Source: Morinoia aosen
Lineage: Eukaryota; Arthropoda; Malacostraca; Amphipoda; Talitridae
NCBI GenBank assembly: GCA_030386875.1
Contig: CM059564.1
Location: 39,452,075 to 39,516,074, forward strand
DNA: 64,000 bases
Direction of reading: 5' to 3'
Below, piece after piece: positions 1 through 13,227 of the stretch. The notes under the pieces are model-generated. The model did not search any database and had not been told where the DNA came from. It saw only the letters and a program-made list of their open reading frames with translations. Made by a program: the position numbers and the translations under genes. Position 1 is the first letter of the stretch. The number at the start of each line of letters is the position of its first letter.

Positions 1-3000
1 GTGGAGGTATTTATAAACTCAAACCAATAGAGAGACAAATTTTTCATTTCAGACTTTCTAATAATCATCGTCTGTTTGCAAAATAAAAGATCTTGTACAA
101 TTTCAGACACGAATTACCGAATGTTCTCCAAATCTCAATGTTGCACCAAATGTGAATTCTTTGTTTTATTAGTGTGGACATTTGAACACGACAAATTGAG
201 GTGTTTGTATTTCTAATCAATATAAAATCACCTCTCCTAAACCAACTGCCAAGCTTTTTACTGAAAAGCAGGAATGACGTTCAAGATTGAGTCATTTAAA
301 TCTTAAAAACTTAATGCGATTCTCGTACTGCACAAGTCCCGCAACTCCATAAAAGGTGATGATACGAGGTGCATTGTCACTCTCGTGCTACAGTCACATT
401 TTTTTTGCTTAGGATATGAGAAACACACGTAAGTTCCTACCCAAAAGTTCAAAACTTAGACTAGTGCTCTCTGTTCACGGTTGAGCAGTTTTCAACGCAA
501 CAAATGAAAATGGGTGAGCTTTAACTCAAGTTTACCCTGGCACTTTCAGCACGGAAACCATTTACATTCCACGACTGTATCGTCATTAAACAGATTGCTT
601 TTGAACAGCAGTTTTCAATCATGTGAAAATAATAAAAAAATTTGGCTCAACGAGATTTTCAACATCTCTATGCTACTACAATATTCATGAAAATGAGCCC
701 TAACAAAATTGAAGAATTTCTACTCTGTTCGAATTGTGTGCAATTAACATCTGAGCCTATTTTCTATGTCCAGTTCTACATGCTTTCTTGACACAAACTG
801 CAGAATGTTTTGCAGTGTGGCGAATCTGACGTAAGTCCTTTGTTACTACAGAAGGTCGGTTTCTTCTTCGCAGACGACAACGAAAGAGAGTCCATCTGTG
901 CGAAAGTCCGATTGTATTAGTACCAATTCGTTGTAACTTTTTTGTTACGGGTACCCACTTTAATTGCATTCGAAAATTCAACGAAGAACTTGGGCTGGTC
1001 TTTTGTTACACTCAAGGTAGAAAATGCAAGCTCAATACTGTATGTTCTAATTCTTTTGCGCATTAGGAGATAATTCATCCATGAACATTGGCTTGTATTA
1101 CCCTCTATTTCTACCCAATGTTATCGAAAACATATGGCCTATTATTTTTTACTTGTTATTTATTATTTCATGTGAATAAGTACCTGTTTTTCTCTTCACA
1201 TTTAATTCTGTCGACTTACGAAACATTCGATAATTTAATGATAGAGTTCATAAATGCATGTAGCACCAAAAACCAGAAATTACAGATACGTTATGGATAT
1301 ATTTTAAGCCTTCAATAACCTAAGTTTCACAGTTGTTTATTACTGGAAGACGTTAATGAGAATAAGCAAAGCGGGTGGACACTCATTGACATTTTAGTGC
1401 TAGAAAATATTATGTTCTTAAGCGAAGAATGAACATTCCAAAAATGCCTGACCGTAAGTCCCCCTAGAAACTATACATACCAACTCTTTAACAATAACAT
1501 AAAGCATGGCTAGACGTGTTGTTATTAGACGCCTAATGTGTGATTTTCTATTAAATCCATTGAGAAAATTCTGACGCTATCATGCTGAATAAACGTTCAA
1601 CAAAAGATATGACTGTAAAGGAATGTTGCTGGGGCTCGATTGTATGTGGGAATCATTTGTGCCAAAACATGAATGCTAAACAAGCCACTATACTTCTTTG
1701 ATATCATTGCCTCACATTGCTGTCGGCAGACTAGCAATTTTTCCCAGCTGTTGTCTCCAATTTGCCTGCTAAATTGCACTCTTTTGACTGTACCACTGTT
1801 GAGATATAAAGAAGAGACTGTTAAAGAAAGCTATGGATCGTTGAAAACCCAGCGTAACTGATAACCCGTTCTTCATGAAATTATTTGAGAGCTCGCATCT
1901 CTTGAAGTCCGCGAATGATAAGCCGTGAGTTATGTTAACGATTTTTTGGATAAGCACAGGACCAGCCAGGGCTAAAAGAGACTTATGAACTTAGAAAATC
2001 AAGAAAATCCATGATTACGGATATAATACGGCTTAAAAAGGCTTGGATCTAATGAGTTCTTCATCAATGCAATTTCGAAATTATTTAAAAATGAGAAGAA
2101 AAAATGAACTGCATCATTACGGCTGGAAGGTTGTCGACATGAAAATTAAACTTTGAGAATATTTTCTTGGTTCAATATTTAAAATTTGATTCATTCTAAT
2201 TGTAGTTTCTACAATCCGCCTTCGTTTTTCCGAATTTACCAGCGAAAGTAATGGTGTAATTTCATTTTTTCTTACAAATGGAAAACCTACTGCGAGAATT
2301 TTCTTGAAATAGGGCAGGGAATAAAAATCTCTACAGCTCGCCCTCAATCTGCTTAGATTGGTCAAAGTACCAAAATACTAAAAAATTATCGAAAAATCAT
2401 TACTCTAGTCTGATTCCAGTAACTGCTTTGTAATTGTGATGTTTTCTTTAATTATGCTTAGCCATTTACTCCCTCTGAAAAAATATCAGATGGGAGGAAG
2501 AAATGCCTAAAGAACAGAAGGTTTTGAGGATGATTTGTCTCGAGAAAAGTTTTGAAAAAGATGAGGTACGGACTAATGATGCGTTTTTACAATTATTTTA
2601 GTGACTTTTTTGAGGGAAACAATTCGATTAAAAAAAAAACGACATTGCTGCACTCAAAAGAATGAATTCATCGTATAGCTTTCACAGTAGTTTTTCATAT
2701 AGATTTTTTTTGCTCTGCTTGCTGGGAATTGTACCGTCAGTTCAGTGCAATTCGGTACAGCTCAACGTTTGAGTACGATGTTGATTAAAAATATTAGCTA
2801 ATTGATTGCATGCTAAGCGCTTGGCACCCAGTGATAAATGATCCCAGTGTCGCCAGAAACCAAAATTTCGAACGCTCGAGATTTATACTCAATGGATGGA
2901 AAAACGGAAAAAGAACGGACCAGCTCAGTTTTTTAAAACTTGTAATTGCCTAGGGAGTTTTGGGCAGCATGGGATTACTGAGATCATTCTTTAAAACTAA

Positions 3001-4340
3001 ATGTCTCTGTCTTTTAACATCAATCGGGTGTTATTGTAATTTCAATTTGCAATTAATTAGTCTGTTGCAGTTTAGATATATGATATATTTCTCAAATCAC
3101 GCAATAATCTACTCACGTCGATAACGTAAGCGCACTGCTGAAGGTATCCCGAATGTTTGCATGATCCCACCAAACCCGGACGACAAGTTTGGAAAGCTCT
3201 TTTTATCACACAGTCGTTAGCCTGGCAATACGGCTGTAGGATTAGTTCCTGTATGTGGGTTGCCTGCTTGAGCTCAGAGCTTTCAGGCCGCGAGTGAGGT
3301 GGTTGTTTTCAGTCATCGTTTGGGTGCGACCGTGTGGGGATGTAGCACTCGCAGTTCCTGGTAGCCCAAACTGCTTGCTCACGAACTCTGTATCAATGTT
3401 GAGCTACTCTAAAGATCATTTTAGTTTAATTCTTCGACGTTTCGATTGTGAAGAAGTTTCTGAATGACAGTCTTGCCTTAGGAAAATCTCTGGAGCTTAA
3501 TTTCAGCCGCTCGTCATGGTGCCAATTTGTTTTGTGGAATTTGTATTTCATAATATCTGCTCCTTTCACTTCACGAAATTCAGTTTTTGAGAGGTATTTT
3601 TCGTTCAGTGTTGATGTATATTCGTGCACATGTTTAGAACAGTTCCTGAATTTGTAATTCACTTGAATTGTGCGGTCATAATAATTACTCATGGAGAATG
3701 AACATTAATTCACCGAGTTAGAAACGGGATGTTCATAACATTCAACTTTAGTAGTTTGTCGAATGAACGTTGAACTTTGTTGTGCTTTACATAAAATAAC
3801 TACTTGAGTATCGCGTTATTATCTTGAATTGAGTGGCCAGAAGCAATTAGAAGAGTCGAAAAAGTTGGCTCACTTACCGATTCAACTGAAATATGGTAAA
3901 CGGTGCTCTTGAGTCCGGTCCGCACTTACTGGATTTTAATTGTTTCGGATAATCTAATCGAAGTTGTAGTAGTCGAACGCTGAGCTTCAGAACATTTAAT
4001 AAAATTCTTAAAAATATTCACGACGTATTATCTGCAAACTACTCAGGATTTCGTGTTCATCACGGTGACAATTTGCAAATAAGGTACGTAATTTTGTAAA
4101 CATTGCCTACGTTTATTAACTATTGCTTACTGCTCTCCAGCCGTAATTTAGTTGTGACTTAAATTGTGCTTTTGTTTCTTATTAATACCTGCAACCAAGT
4201 GTTGTAAACAAGATATCAATCTTAACTGACATCAATATTTCATTGTTATATTGTCTTTTGTTCAATTTTTCCCCAGTCCTGTTAGGAATGTTTCGTGTAT
4301 AGCAATAGTTGAGTAATAATTGTATTATTGAATTCGACGG
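1..4340. other. No gene seen
   Basis: AT-rich sequence with only short, poorly supported open frames on both strands. No repeat array, transposon end or splice-flanked coding stretch was recognised. Confidence 0.6.
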
Positions 4341-4343
4341 AAA

Positions 4344-4440
4344 TGCCTTTTAATAATATCTGCATTTCTTGTTTCATAGTCCTAATAATGATATCTGCAT
4401 TTAATAATATCTGCATTTCTTCTTTCATAGTCCTAAAAAT
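4344..4440 (+). repeat. Short direct repeats around AATATCTGCATTTCTT
   Basis: AATAATATCTGCATTTCTT with TTTCATAGTCCTAA occurs twice, with a partial third copy between. A small local duplication. Confidence 0.75.
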
Positions 4441-4689
4441 TCCTCCGAAGACCTTTAGATGACGATTGGGAGAGTTTATTAGTTAGTTTAAGCCTCCCTA
4501 TCTGGGAGACTGTTTATGCATTTGTATTTCCGTTTGAGTTCTTGATTTGGCGACGCACGTCAGGTTGAGAAGAGAAGTTTGTTGTGATGCTGTGTAGGGA
4601 ATTGTCCTTCAGTTAAGTTTTGCTCGCCTCACTGGTTGATGTCCTTGCTGCCCGCGTAGCGGTGTCGTGGTGTTCGGCAAATTTTATTC

Positions 4690-4907
4690 AGTAAAATTAT
4701 ACAGCGCTTCTTTCGAGAACCAACCGGCCGTTAGTTTCAGGTTTAGTAATTCAGTTAGCAATATTTTAAAATAAATTATACAGCGGTTCTTTTAAGAACC
4801 GACTGACCGTTAGTTTTAGTATTAGTGTTAGTAATTCAGTTAGCAATTTTTTTAAATAAATTACTCAGCGGTTCTTTCGAGAACCGACCGGCCGTTAGTA
4901 TTAGTGA
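4690..4907 (+). repeat. About 80-bp tandem repeat, 3 copies, each with a hairpin
   Basis: Units share TACAGCGGTTCTTT...GAACCGACCGGCCGTTAG and AATTCAGTTAGCAAT. Copies 2 and 3 have a perfect 7-bp stem, CGGTTCT/AGAACCG, with loops TTTA and TTCG. Confidence 0.9.
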
Positions 4908-5540
4908 TATTAATTTCTTTTTAATGTTCGTAGATGTAGCGAACAAGGCATTTCGAAAACTTGGCATTGTGCATAATAGTTTCATTTTTTTCAAAAGTGC
5001 TAAATTTTTCACTGTGAGGTTTTTACTTATCAAAAATTACTTGCTGCACAAAGTCACGTCAGGCCCCCTTAGTTTGAAGCCTCTAAAAAAACGAATTCAG
5101 TTCTTCAGACCATGTGCTACCCAGTAAGGCCAACCTCCTTACAAACAATTGGAAACGCTCCCTAACGAGCAATTTGGTCTATTTTTGACCTGTATCCAAG
5201 CTTTGCGTGTCGGCAATGCACGTCGGCTTCTTCATTTCCTATACTTCACATTGACTGCCAAATTATTTCCATGTGGATTTTAAAATTTGCACTCCGTGTG
5301 TTAACTCATTTTCACAAGTGTTTTAAGAATTTTACTCCGTGTGAATTGAGTGTGATGCTTCACATTATCACGGAACGTATCGTATTTAACGTATCTTAAT
5401 TGTTTCACAGATTTTCAGTGTCTATAAGATTTTCGAGGCTAGTTTTCTCTCTTCGAAACTCAGGGAACAGGGCACACGGCACATGATTCTGGGCACAGTC
5501 TCTGTAACACCACAATACGCGTTCACTGTACGGTAGAATG

Positions 5541-5843
5541 CCTCGGGTTCTGCCATCGATGTTTTGTGAGCCCGAAGACTTGATGTACCTACAAGAGTTT
5601 AGATGAACTCGTAATAAATTCACCGATCGGATGCGAGGTGTCCTCGGGTTCTGCCATCGATGTTTTGTAAGCCCGAAGACTTGATGTACCTACAAGAGTT
5701 TAGATGAACTCGTAACAAATTCACCGATCGGATGCGAGGTGTCCTCGGGTTCTGCCATCGATGTTTTGTGAACCCGAAGACTTGATGTGCGTTCTTAAAA
5801 GAGTTTGGATGAACTCAGAACTAATTCACCGATCGGATGCGAG
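5541..5843 (+). repeat. 101-bp tandem repeat, 3 copies
   Basis: Copies start at 5541, 5642 and 5743 with CCTCGGGTTCTGCCATCG and end near ACCGATCGGATGCGAG. The first two are almost identical; the third is more diverged. Confidence 0.95.
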
Positions 5844-5925
5844 ACGACCCCAACAAATGCTATTCGTGTTCTGTATCTCTGCGAGTGGCGAAATGACATG
5901 CATCTGAGTTTCTCAGTTACGGCTA

Positions 5926-6118
5926 CTTGCTTTCAACCGCACACTTTTGTGTCACACTATATTTTGTACGGTTTCTTTGCTTTCAACCTCTTATGTGTCA
6001 CACTATGTTTTGAACGGTTACTTTGCTTTCAACCTCTTACATATGTGCCACACTATGTTTTGAACGGTTTCTTTGCTTTCAATCTCTTACTTTTGTGTTG
6101 CATTAAATTTTAAACGTT
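5926..6118 (+). repeat. About 45-bp tandem repeat, 4 copies
   Basis: Units contain TTTGCTTTCAACC and TGTGTCACACTATGTTTTG. The array follows the 101-bp array after less than 100 bp but has an unrelated unit. Confidence 0.9.
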
Positions 6119-6839
6119 TTTTTCAGCAATTTTACAAGGAAATTCTCATTCGTAAACGGATCTCTTGCTTTCTTTGGCTGCACCTAGCCTTCATGATTCC
6201 ATGTATCATAAGCCGCTACAGTGAGGCCCCTAATGTGCCAGTGGCTACTCCTGCTCACGCAAATATCAAAGACTTTGTGCCTCATTTGAGGAGTATGGAA
6301 AGCATTATTTCCGTATAAGTCAATTCGTTGGGTATTGTTTGTAGAAGAAATTTGTCTGCCATTCATGCCTGAGCACGTCAGGGTCCGCAGTTTTACAGCG
6401 CAGGTAATTCTACGCGTGCAAACGCAGTGGCGGGAGAGCATGGAATGGCGTTTGGACGAGTGGTAGGAATAGAATGTAGTACGCTACGGCGGTTATAGTT
6501 TACGAGGATTTTATTTACAGGTGGCTGATGGTGCTAACGATTAATTTATGACAGATTATTCATTGACTCTTTATATAATATTATCAATGCCTTTGAGTAT
6601 CTCAAAGGCGAACGAAACCTTCTTCGTAATAATAAATTAAAAAAATTGTTTGGATAGTGTAAGAACTTGTTGGATCGGAGAAAAAATTCACTACGCAAAT
6701 TAGAGTATAAGCAAATAGAGACTGAAAAATAACTTCCATTTTAGATATTAATCATTTTTTTCGAATAAGAATATTTGCTGCTAGCACAGCGGCTGTGATT
6801 GATGCATAAAATATGGCTTAAACGTTTCAACTATAATAG

Positions 6840-7225
6840 AATATCTGAGTTCTGTTTTTGAGAAAGACTTTCATCAACAGAGAAAAATAATGCCTATTCT
6901 TGCCTTTGTTATCACTAAATGCACCCCACACCATCACACTATCTGAGTGCTTCACTATTTGAACCTTGTACCGCATGTCGTATCTGGACACAGTACATTG
7001 GGGAGGGAGTCAATCTTGGGCCCGACGTGTTAACCTGAGCTTGTTTTCGTCACTGAACATCACCTTCGGCCACCGCTCTAGTGTCCAAGCCTTATCTTTC
7101 CTGCAGAAATCAAGTCGTTCCTTCTTTATGACTTCGTTAAGTAGGAGCTTCTTGGCTGTACGTCGAGCAGACATTTTCAGATCCTTCTGTAATAATTTTT
7201 GGATCGTATGTTGTGGCTGGAGAGT
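6840..7225 (-). pseudogene. Broken Tc1-like transposase fragment
   Basis: Read on the minus strand, the frame from 7225 downward gives the end of the DNA-binding region (SARRTAKKLL), then CRKDKAWTLERWPKVMFSDE, where the aspartate at 7049-7051 is the first catalytic residue. A TGA at 7010-7012 sits where Tc1-type proteins usually have a residue just after the LTRRAQD stretch. The same frame resumes with SRYDMRYKVQIVKHSDSVMV and WGAFSDNKGKN, typical of the strand after the first catalytic site. The frame then degenerates. About 120 residues of a family of about 340 survive; the second and third catalytic residues and the N-terminus are missing. It belongs to a different lineage from the intact element at 41.6-43.1 kb. 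No inverted repeats were found, so this is an old, dead copy. Confidence 0.82.
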
Positions 7226-7229
7226 CTAA

Positions 7230-9650
7230 AATTAATACAATAAAAATAATAACTATAGTAATAATGAGATGACTGCTCGTCTTAAGAATATTTCTGTACG
7301 AACGCAAGTACTCTTAGGAGTCATTAAATTTGGTTCTCACAATGGCACGCTACCTGAGAAAGCTTAAGGCCCTTTTGTTCAGGTTGTAAGTGGCTATATC
7401 GTGGTCACTAGCGGCCCTCCGGCCTAGGGGTTCACTGGCATTTTCTGACGTAACAAAATGAAAGCTCGAGTCTTTTCTTGCATGGAAATTCTGGTACGAC
7501 TTATCCTGATTTCTCAAAAGCTAGTTATAAGAGGCAAGTTTTTAGCAAGTGTAGAACGAAATGGTGAGAAGCGGCACGCTGGAAATCCCTCATCAAGTTC
7601 AGCCAGCTCACTGAAGCGTAGAGTGTTGGGCAACAGTAGAGCAAGGCAAGCTTTGATGCAGTACGACATTCATCTCTGGCATCTCTAATATTCCTATAGC
7701 GGGATTGTAAGCAAAATCTATACGTAAAATCATGTGTATGTGGATTTTATTAATTTAAAAACGTGTTAATTTTTTCTGTGGTCACCGTATATCTAGTCAT
7801 TTGAACAAAGAGCGCGGTTTGAAATGCTTTACTAATTGAATATGGGTGTCATTAATAACAAAGTCATTTCTGTACGCGGCAATATTAACCACGTGAAGAA
7901 AATATGGATGGTTGGGTGCTGTTATGCACCTGAGAGATCGAATCGTTTATGGTTTTATTGTCGGTTATCTAAACAGTAAAAAAACAGCTCGCTCAGCCCA
8001 GTGTAACTCACAGAACAATTCGAGAAAAAAGGCTACACGTTGTCTTTTGAATGATACAATGAATTTTCAAGATATAAGTGTATTTCATTTGTTTCGCAGA
8101 TTCATTCAGTGTAAGCTCACCAATACGTAGCGAGTATCTTTATGACAAACTTGAAGACTCGTTATGTGTCGCCTGTGTGAATGCAAAGCATTTGCATAAT
8201 GCCAGTGTACAATAAAAACACCCAAAAAATAAGTTATCGAGTCATAGGAACTTTCTTTAGTAACATATATTACACAGCTGTGCTAATCCAACATTGATGA
8301 GTGTGTTGAAAGCTTCTGCAAGCGTAGTAGAGATTGATAGTGATTGACTAAACATGTGAATGCTCTTTAAAATAACTCCAAGAAGCTATTGTGGCTCCTC
8401 TAATACCGCGTGAGAAAGTTTAACGCGCGTCCAATTGCTTAAATTCGCCGACGGTAATGTTTGCTTCATCTGGCGGCTCGAGTGCGTGCTGGGGTGCATG
8501 GAGATGGTCTGTGTGAACGCGGTCTAGCTCAACGCATTTGGATATTATCATCATTGAAGCACCATGATTATTACTTCACAACTTCGACGTCTAAGTAGAC
8601 CTTTAGATTTTCTCAGCGCATGTAGTTTCACAGTGCCGTTGCTGCTTGCTTTCTATGAATGCTTGATTCTACGACACCCACCTTTCGTGAATGAATACTT
8701 CCGTTCAGTTAGAATTGGGTTTTGGTACTTGATTTTAGACCAATGATGTAGTTGAAGACAATTATGCTACACTGCATGTAGTTTTATAATTTAAGTATTG
8801 AAAACCATTCACTTGGCTATTTTTATGATTGTTAGGCTGCGCTGATATGTAATTTCCTTCTTGTCTTCACGAGGTGTTTTGTGATGAAGTCGAACTTTCC
8901 GTAATTATTTTGTGTTTTTTTTTGAGGGAGAATGTGAGGGCAATGTATTAAGTTTCCTATCTAATTGATTCTCTCGAAAATATCTATTAGTATCACTCAA
9001 ATTCGTTAAGGGAAGGGCATTGGAAAACTTAGAGGTTTCGATGTAACAAAGCAGACGAAGAGAGTGCGATGGATCCATTTGTGTGCTATGAAGCCCATCA
9101 CAGAATACGGTCCGATGAGAGCGACATGGTTGAGTCTCTACACGATTTTTATGTTCTGCAAAGATTTTCTGCGCATATTTTGCGCCTAATGTACACCACT
9201 ATTTTGTGTTAATCGTATCATTGTCCCGTATAGTAAAGTGATATTGGTATTCAGGCTAAAGTTATGCTTTTTTCTCAAACAATAGTAACAATTCGAATAG
9301 AAAGTGAAAATTTTGTGATGAAAGTTGGAAAATCACTCAACTGCCACTTACACCGTGTTTTCTGAGCTCTTTTCTTTGCTATTCTGAATCTTTTCTCTTA
9401 ATGAATACCAGGAAAATGAATTAGTAACTATTATTGAGTATTCTGGACGTTTTTCTTGATTACAATTTTTTTATCCCGGGCTGAGTAAGCGAGCGTGATG
9501 AAGTTCAATTAAACTGGTTTAAAGGAACGATAGAATCGCGACTCAAGTTGAGCTCGTCTATGACTCACCACTTCCTCCCGTACCTCTACAGCACACATAC
9601 ACCCTCCTGCTCCTGCTGCTGCGGGCCGAGTAGGTTTGTGCCGCTTTGGC
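7230..9650. other. No confident gene
   Basis: A 76-codon ATG frame at 7458-7688 (ends RQALMQYDIHLWHL) is the only stretch with somewhat coding-like composition; it has no splice or family support. The rest is AT-rich and featureless by eye. Confidence 0.5.
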
Positions 9651-9975
9651 ACGGCCGCTCAGCCTTCTTTTGCTACGTCTCCCATTTGTGAAAATTTCTC
9701 CACTCATCCTTCTTGTGCCACGTCTCCCATTTGTGAAATATTCTCCACTTCTCCCATTTGGGAAAATTTCTTCACTCAACCTTCTTGTGCCACGTCTGCC
9801 ATTTGTGAAAATTTCTCCACTCAACCTTCTTCTGTTACGTCTCCTACTTATGAAAATTTCTCCCCTCAACTTTTTGTGCCACGTCTCCCACTTACGAAAA
9901 TTTCTCCACGTCTCCATTTGTGAAAATTTTTCCACTCAATCTTCGTGTGCCACATCTCCCAATTATCAAAATTCC
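9651..9975 (+). repeat. 45-bp tandem array, about 7 copies
   Basis: Units contain CGTCTCCCATTTGTGAAAAT and CCACTCAACCTTCTTGTG. One short insertion-like partial unit lies near 9.75 kb. Open frames on both strands are by-products of a 45-bp period. Confidence 0.92.
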
Positions 9976-10568
9976 TTCTCTTATTCAATGTTTTTGAAGT
10001 GGATACGGGGATAACTCACATATGTGATCACAACTTATAGAATTTTTTATAATTTCTTAGTTATTATTGAGTTCCCTGGAGACAGTGTTGCAACGAGCTA
10101 AGGCATGCTCCCGCCTCAATACTTTGAATGAAGCTCATGGGCTCTTCATTCTCATTTCTAAGTTAAAACAAGAGATCGAACGACTTGCACTAGGAAAAAA
10201 ACATTTAGAGAGAGAAGCTGAAAGTGACAATAGAAGTCGAGGAGGTTCTGTTCTCTTCATCATGTGTGTAGAATCCTACGTTTCGAAACAGCCTTTCCAT
10301 TTCACGTATTACTAGACCATTCAAATTTCATGTATTACCACAAGTTTGTATTGCCAGGGATTACACTACACGTAGACCATCTGCGCCCTGTTTGGTCAGT
10401 TTATTTCATAACTCCTTTTGTCAGCACTATTCTCCGTAAAATAGGTATTCATAACAGATAGTATCCATAATACCGTGCGAATTTTCGAATTTTGCCCACT
10501 TTACTGTAGAAAGTTGAGCGCGGACAAAGGAACCAACCAAATATATGAACTCCAGGAGGGGTATCGTA

Positions 10569-10975
10569 TATGAACTGTATATTTCTTTGTATTTTTCTAC
10601 AGTGCTTTTGTTCTGTTGTATGGGTTGAGCTTACACTGTAGCTGACAAGAGGCAGCCCCAGGGGTGGTGCGTTGTGATAAATCAACCACAATATCAGTTT
10701 AATAAGTACATGGACTGTATATTCCTCCACATTTTCTTTCACTTTTTGGTTATTTCTACAGTGTTCTTGTTCTGTAGTATGGGTTGAGCTCACAGTGTAG
10801 CAGACAGCAGTAGCAAGAGGCGTTGTACAAAACCAACTACAGGGCGAGTTTAATAAGTACGTGGACTGTATATTCCTCCACATTTTCTTTCACTTTTTGT
10901 TTATTTCTGCAGTGTTCTTGTTCCATCGTATGGGTTGAGTGTAGCTGAGAGCAGCGGCAGGAGGTAGTCCCAGTG
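10569..10975 (+). repeat. About 155-bp tandem repeat, nearly 3 copies
   Basis: Landmarks CAGTGTTCTTGTTCTG and TATGGGTTGAGC recur at about 10599, 10758 and 10909. Open frames on the minus strand here follow the repeat and are not convincing genes. Confidence 0.9.
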
Positions 10976-11054
10976 GTGGAGCGTTGAGTGCGGCGGTCAG
11001 TGGAGCGTAGGTGGACTTGGGGCTGGCTGGCTACGTAGCCAGTCTCCTCTACAG

Positions 11055-11238
11055 GTCCGCCTCCCTTACGCCTAACTTGGCCGACACGAGTTCGCTGAAA
11101 TTGACTCGCACTGTCAACACTGGCCATAATTTAGCCGGACACCTTCTCCTCTTGTGTGAGTTTCTTGACGAAATATCGCTCGGCGATGAAGACATCCTTA
11201 GCATTTGGTGCATAGAGTTTGCAGAGCACGATAGCATG
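11055..11238 (+). CDS. Candidate coding exon, unidentified
   Basis: An open stretch of 61 codons sits between a 3' splice-like site (TCTCCTCTACAG, ending at 11054) and a strong 5' splice-like site (ATG|GTGAGTAGG at 11239). The reading frame includes CEFLDEISLGDEDILSIWC, acidic and hydrophobic in a way that looks coding. There is no start codon inside, so it would be an internal exon. I recognise no family. The region is GC-richer than its surroundings, which lowers stop frequency and could make the frame accidental; the minus strand is open here as well. Confidence 0.25.
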
Positions 11239-12847
11239 GTGAGTAGGTAGCTAAGAACGAACGCTTCCATGACGGTTGCCTCGTTGTGCGCTGATGCGTC
11301 CAACATACGAACGAACTGACGGACGGACACTCGCGCTTACGCCGTGTACGCGGTGGTTGGTTTGGTCCCTTTGCTGCCTTGTATGGGCACAGGGTAGTGC
11401 TTGGACTTACGCGACGAGATGGCCCTCCTGATTCATCAGCTGCCTGCTTTTTTTTCGTGATGGAAGCCTTGATTAAGATGCGCTGCGAAGTTACTAGTCA
11501 TGAGTTCTCCCGAAAATAGGTCTATGCTCAATGGATGGAACCAGCCCACCTGCCGTATTGGGACGACGTGCTTGCTACGAGCTCAATTGGAATACTGACT
11601 AACTCACTGAACATCAAGCTGGGAGGTCTTGCTAGTATCATACTTCTTTAAGAGCATAACTGATCACTTCTGGCATACTTTTCTAACTTACTGAGTTACG
11701 TGTCGAATATCGCAAAGGAGCGTTCTGTGTGCACCATACTCCATTTTAAGAATCAGGTAATTTCTTGCTTATTTTTTACCGCAGTTAAATTACATCTGCT
11801 ACTACAAGTTGCCTTATGGTTTGTTCACTGTTTGGATCTGAATCTCGTAGCATTAAATCGATGCAGGTCATAAAGTGTATGGAAAGTTAGAGTTTTTATT
11901 CATTTATTAACCGAACTAAGCTCCAGCACTGTAAATCGAGCATTAATTGGCAGTTGAACATCTTCCTCAGTTTTTGATTTCCCACGTCTTTGGCGTCGAC
12001 AATTTTCATTTCAAATTGTGTCTATTAACGTAGAAGAAATATTCTGTGTTGACTTTACTCTTTTTACGAAATCACTGTCAGACTTCGTTCATGAGCGTCC
12101 TTCTGTGATTTCCCATTAACAATTCTCCAGCGTGGCCGCCAACAAATTTTGAATCTCGCACGTTTACTTTAACTCTAATATTACTATGACGGGCAGAAAA
12201 GCAGTCCCGATTCCCTGTAATTTTTACTAAATCATTTTTACATTTATGTGCGTATCGATTTATTCCGTGTAGCAAGTACACCGAATTTGATGCTTTAAAA
12301 TTCATGTAGAATAAAAGAGTGTATAAGCAGGAAGGGCAATCCCTGTACAAATACTTTCGATTATCCAAAGAATGTTTAGTTATGCTCGATGTGATATCCA
12401 GTGATACTTTGTGATTCGCATGCACTCCAACCGTTCAAGCTGCGCTCGTTGCTCATAGTTTTTTGTGGAGCTCGATGTAAATCTTTCAGTGAATTTAAAT
12501 GAACCTCGAACTCAATGAACCCTAGAAAAACTACAAGGAACATGCGGCCCACGAATTGTTATAGTGTGTTTTAAAATAGCCGGATTTTGGCAAGCTCAAA
12601 GTAGAAAATTGAGTAAGTATTTCAACTGTTAAACAATAGGGCCACAAGCGTTGAGGGGAAAACTACTTCTGTAAATCTAAAACTTGAATATGAATTGTTC
12701 ACAGAGAAGTGTGATCTCATGTTGTGCATGCACCAAAGCGAAAACAAGGTGAGCTCGCATGTTGTGGCCCGAACCCTCAAACCCAAGTAAGAACACGAGA
12801 AAAAGAAGTAAAGCGACTGACAGACTGCAAGAGAGGGGCCATGACAG

Positions 12848-13075
12848 AGCCGATTGGCTCCAAGTCAATCCTACGCAAAATTGTGTTCACCTTATGAAAA
12901 GGTGAAGAAGAAAATAGGCGCGAGAATCAAGGACGCCAGGTTCAGTCAGGACGGAACGCAAGTGACGCAAACATTGGCAGCCGAGCAACGGACCGCGGGC
13001 TCCAGCAGCATGGGTCACTTTCTCGACACCAAAATACAACGGGAGACGCTTGAAAGAGCAAGCGCCTACATATAA
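12848..13075 (+). CDS. Candidate 3' coding exon, unidentified
   Basis: Following GACAG at 12843-12847, 75 codons are open to a TAA at 13073-13075. The predicted peptide is charged and balanced (for example KVKKKIGARIKDARFSQDG and GHFLDTKIQRETLERASAYI). The upstream splice-like site lacks a clear pyrimidine tract. The minus strand is also open but has less coding-like composition. No family recognised. Confidence 0.2.
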   Translation, partial: SRLAPSQSYAKLCSPYEKVKKKIGARIKDARFSQDGTQVTQTLAAEQRTAGSSSMGHFLDTKIQRETLERASAYI

Positions 13076-13227
13076 GGTTGTTCGGCGTGATGCTCGTAGG
13101 ATTGTGACCCTCCCTTTACGATTGACGCCCTTGTAACCCACCTCTACATCTTTGCGGTTTGAGAAGTCATCTTTCTTTTAACGTGTTTCACCTATCTTGT
13201 TCAATTCTTCGTGAATTTACTGAAAGT

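Noticed and set aside
4690..4907. TTCGAGAA words resembling heat-shock elements
   Set aside because: Only two short units occur per site, they are parts of a hairpin in a tandem repeat, and no promoter or gene is next to them.
6966..7229. An 87-codon plus-strand frame
   Set aside because: It is the antisense shadow of the Tc1-like transposase fossil.
12677..12868. Minus-strand frame with a signal-peptide-like hydrophobic stretch (SVALLLFLVFLLG)
   Set aside because: It lacks an ATG at the apparent start and overlaps a more coding-like plus-strand frame; T-rich codons produce such stretches by chance.
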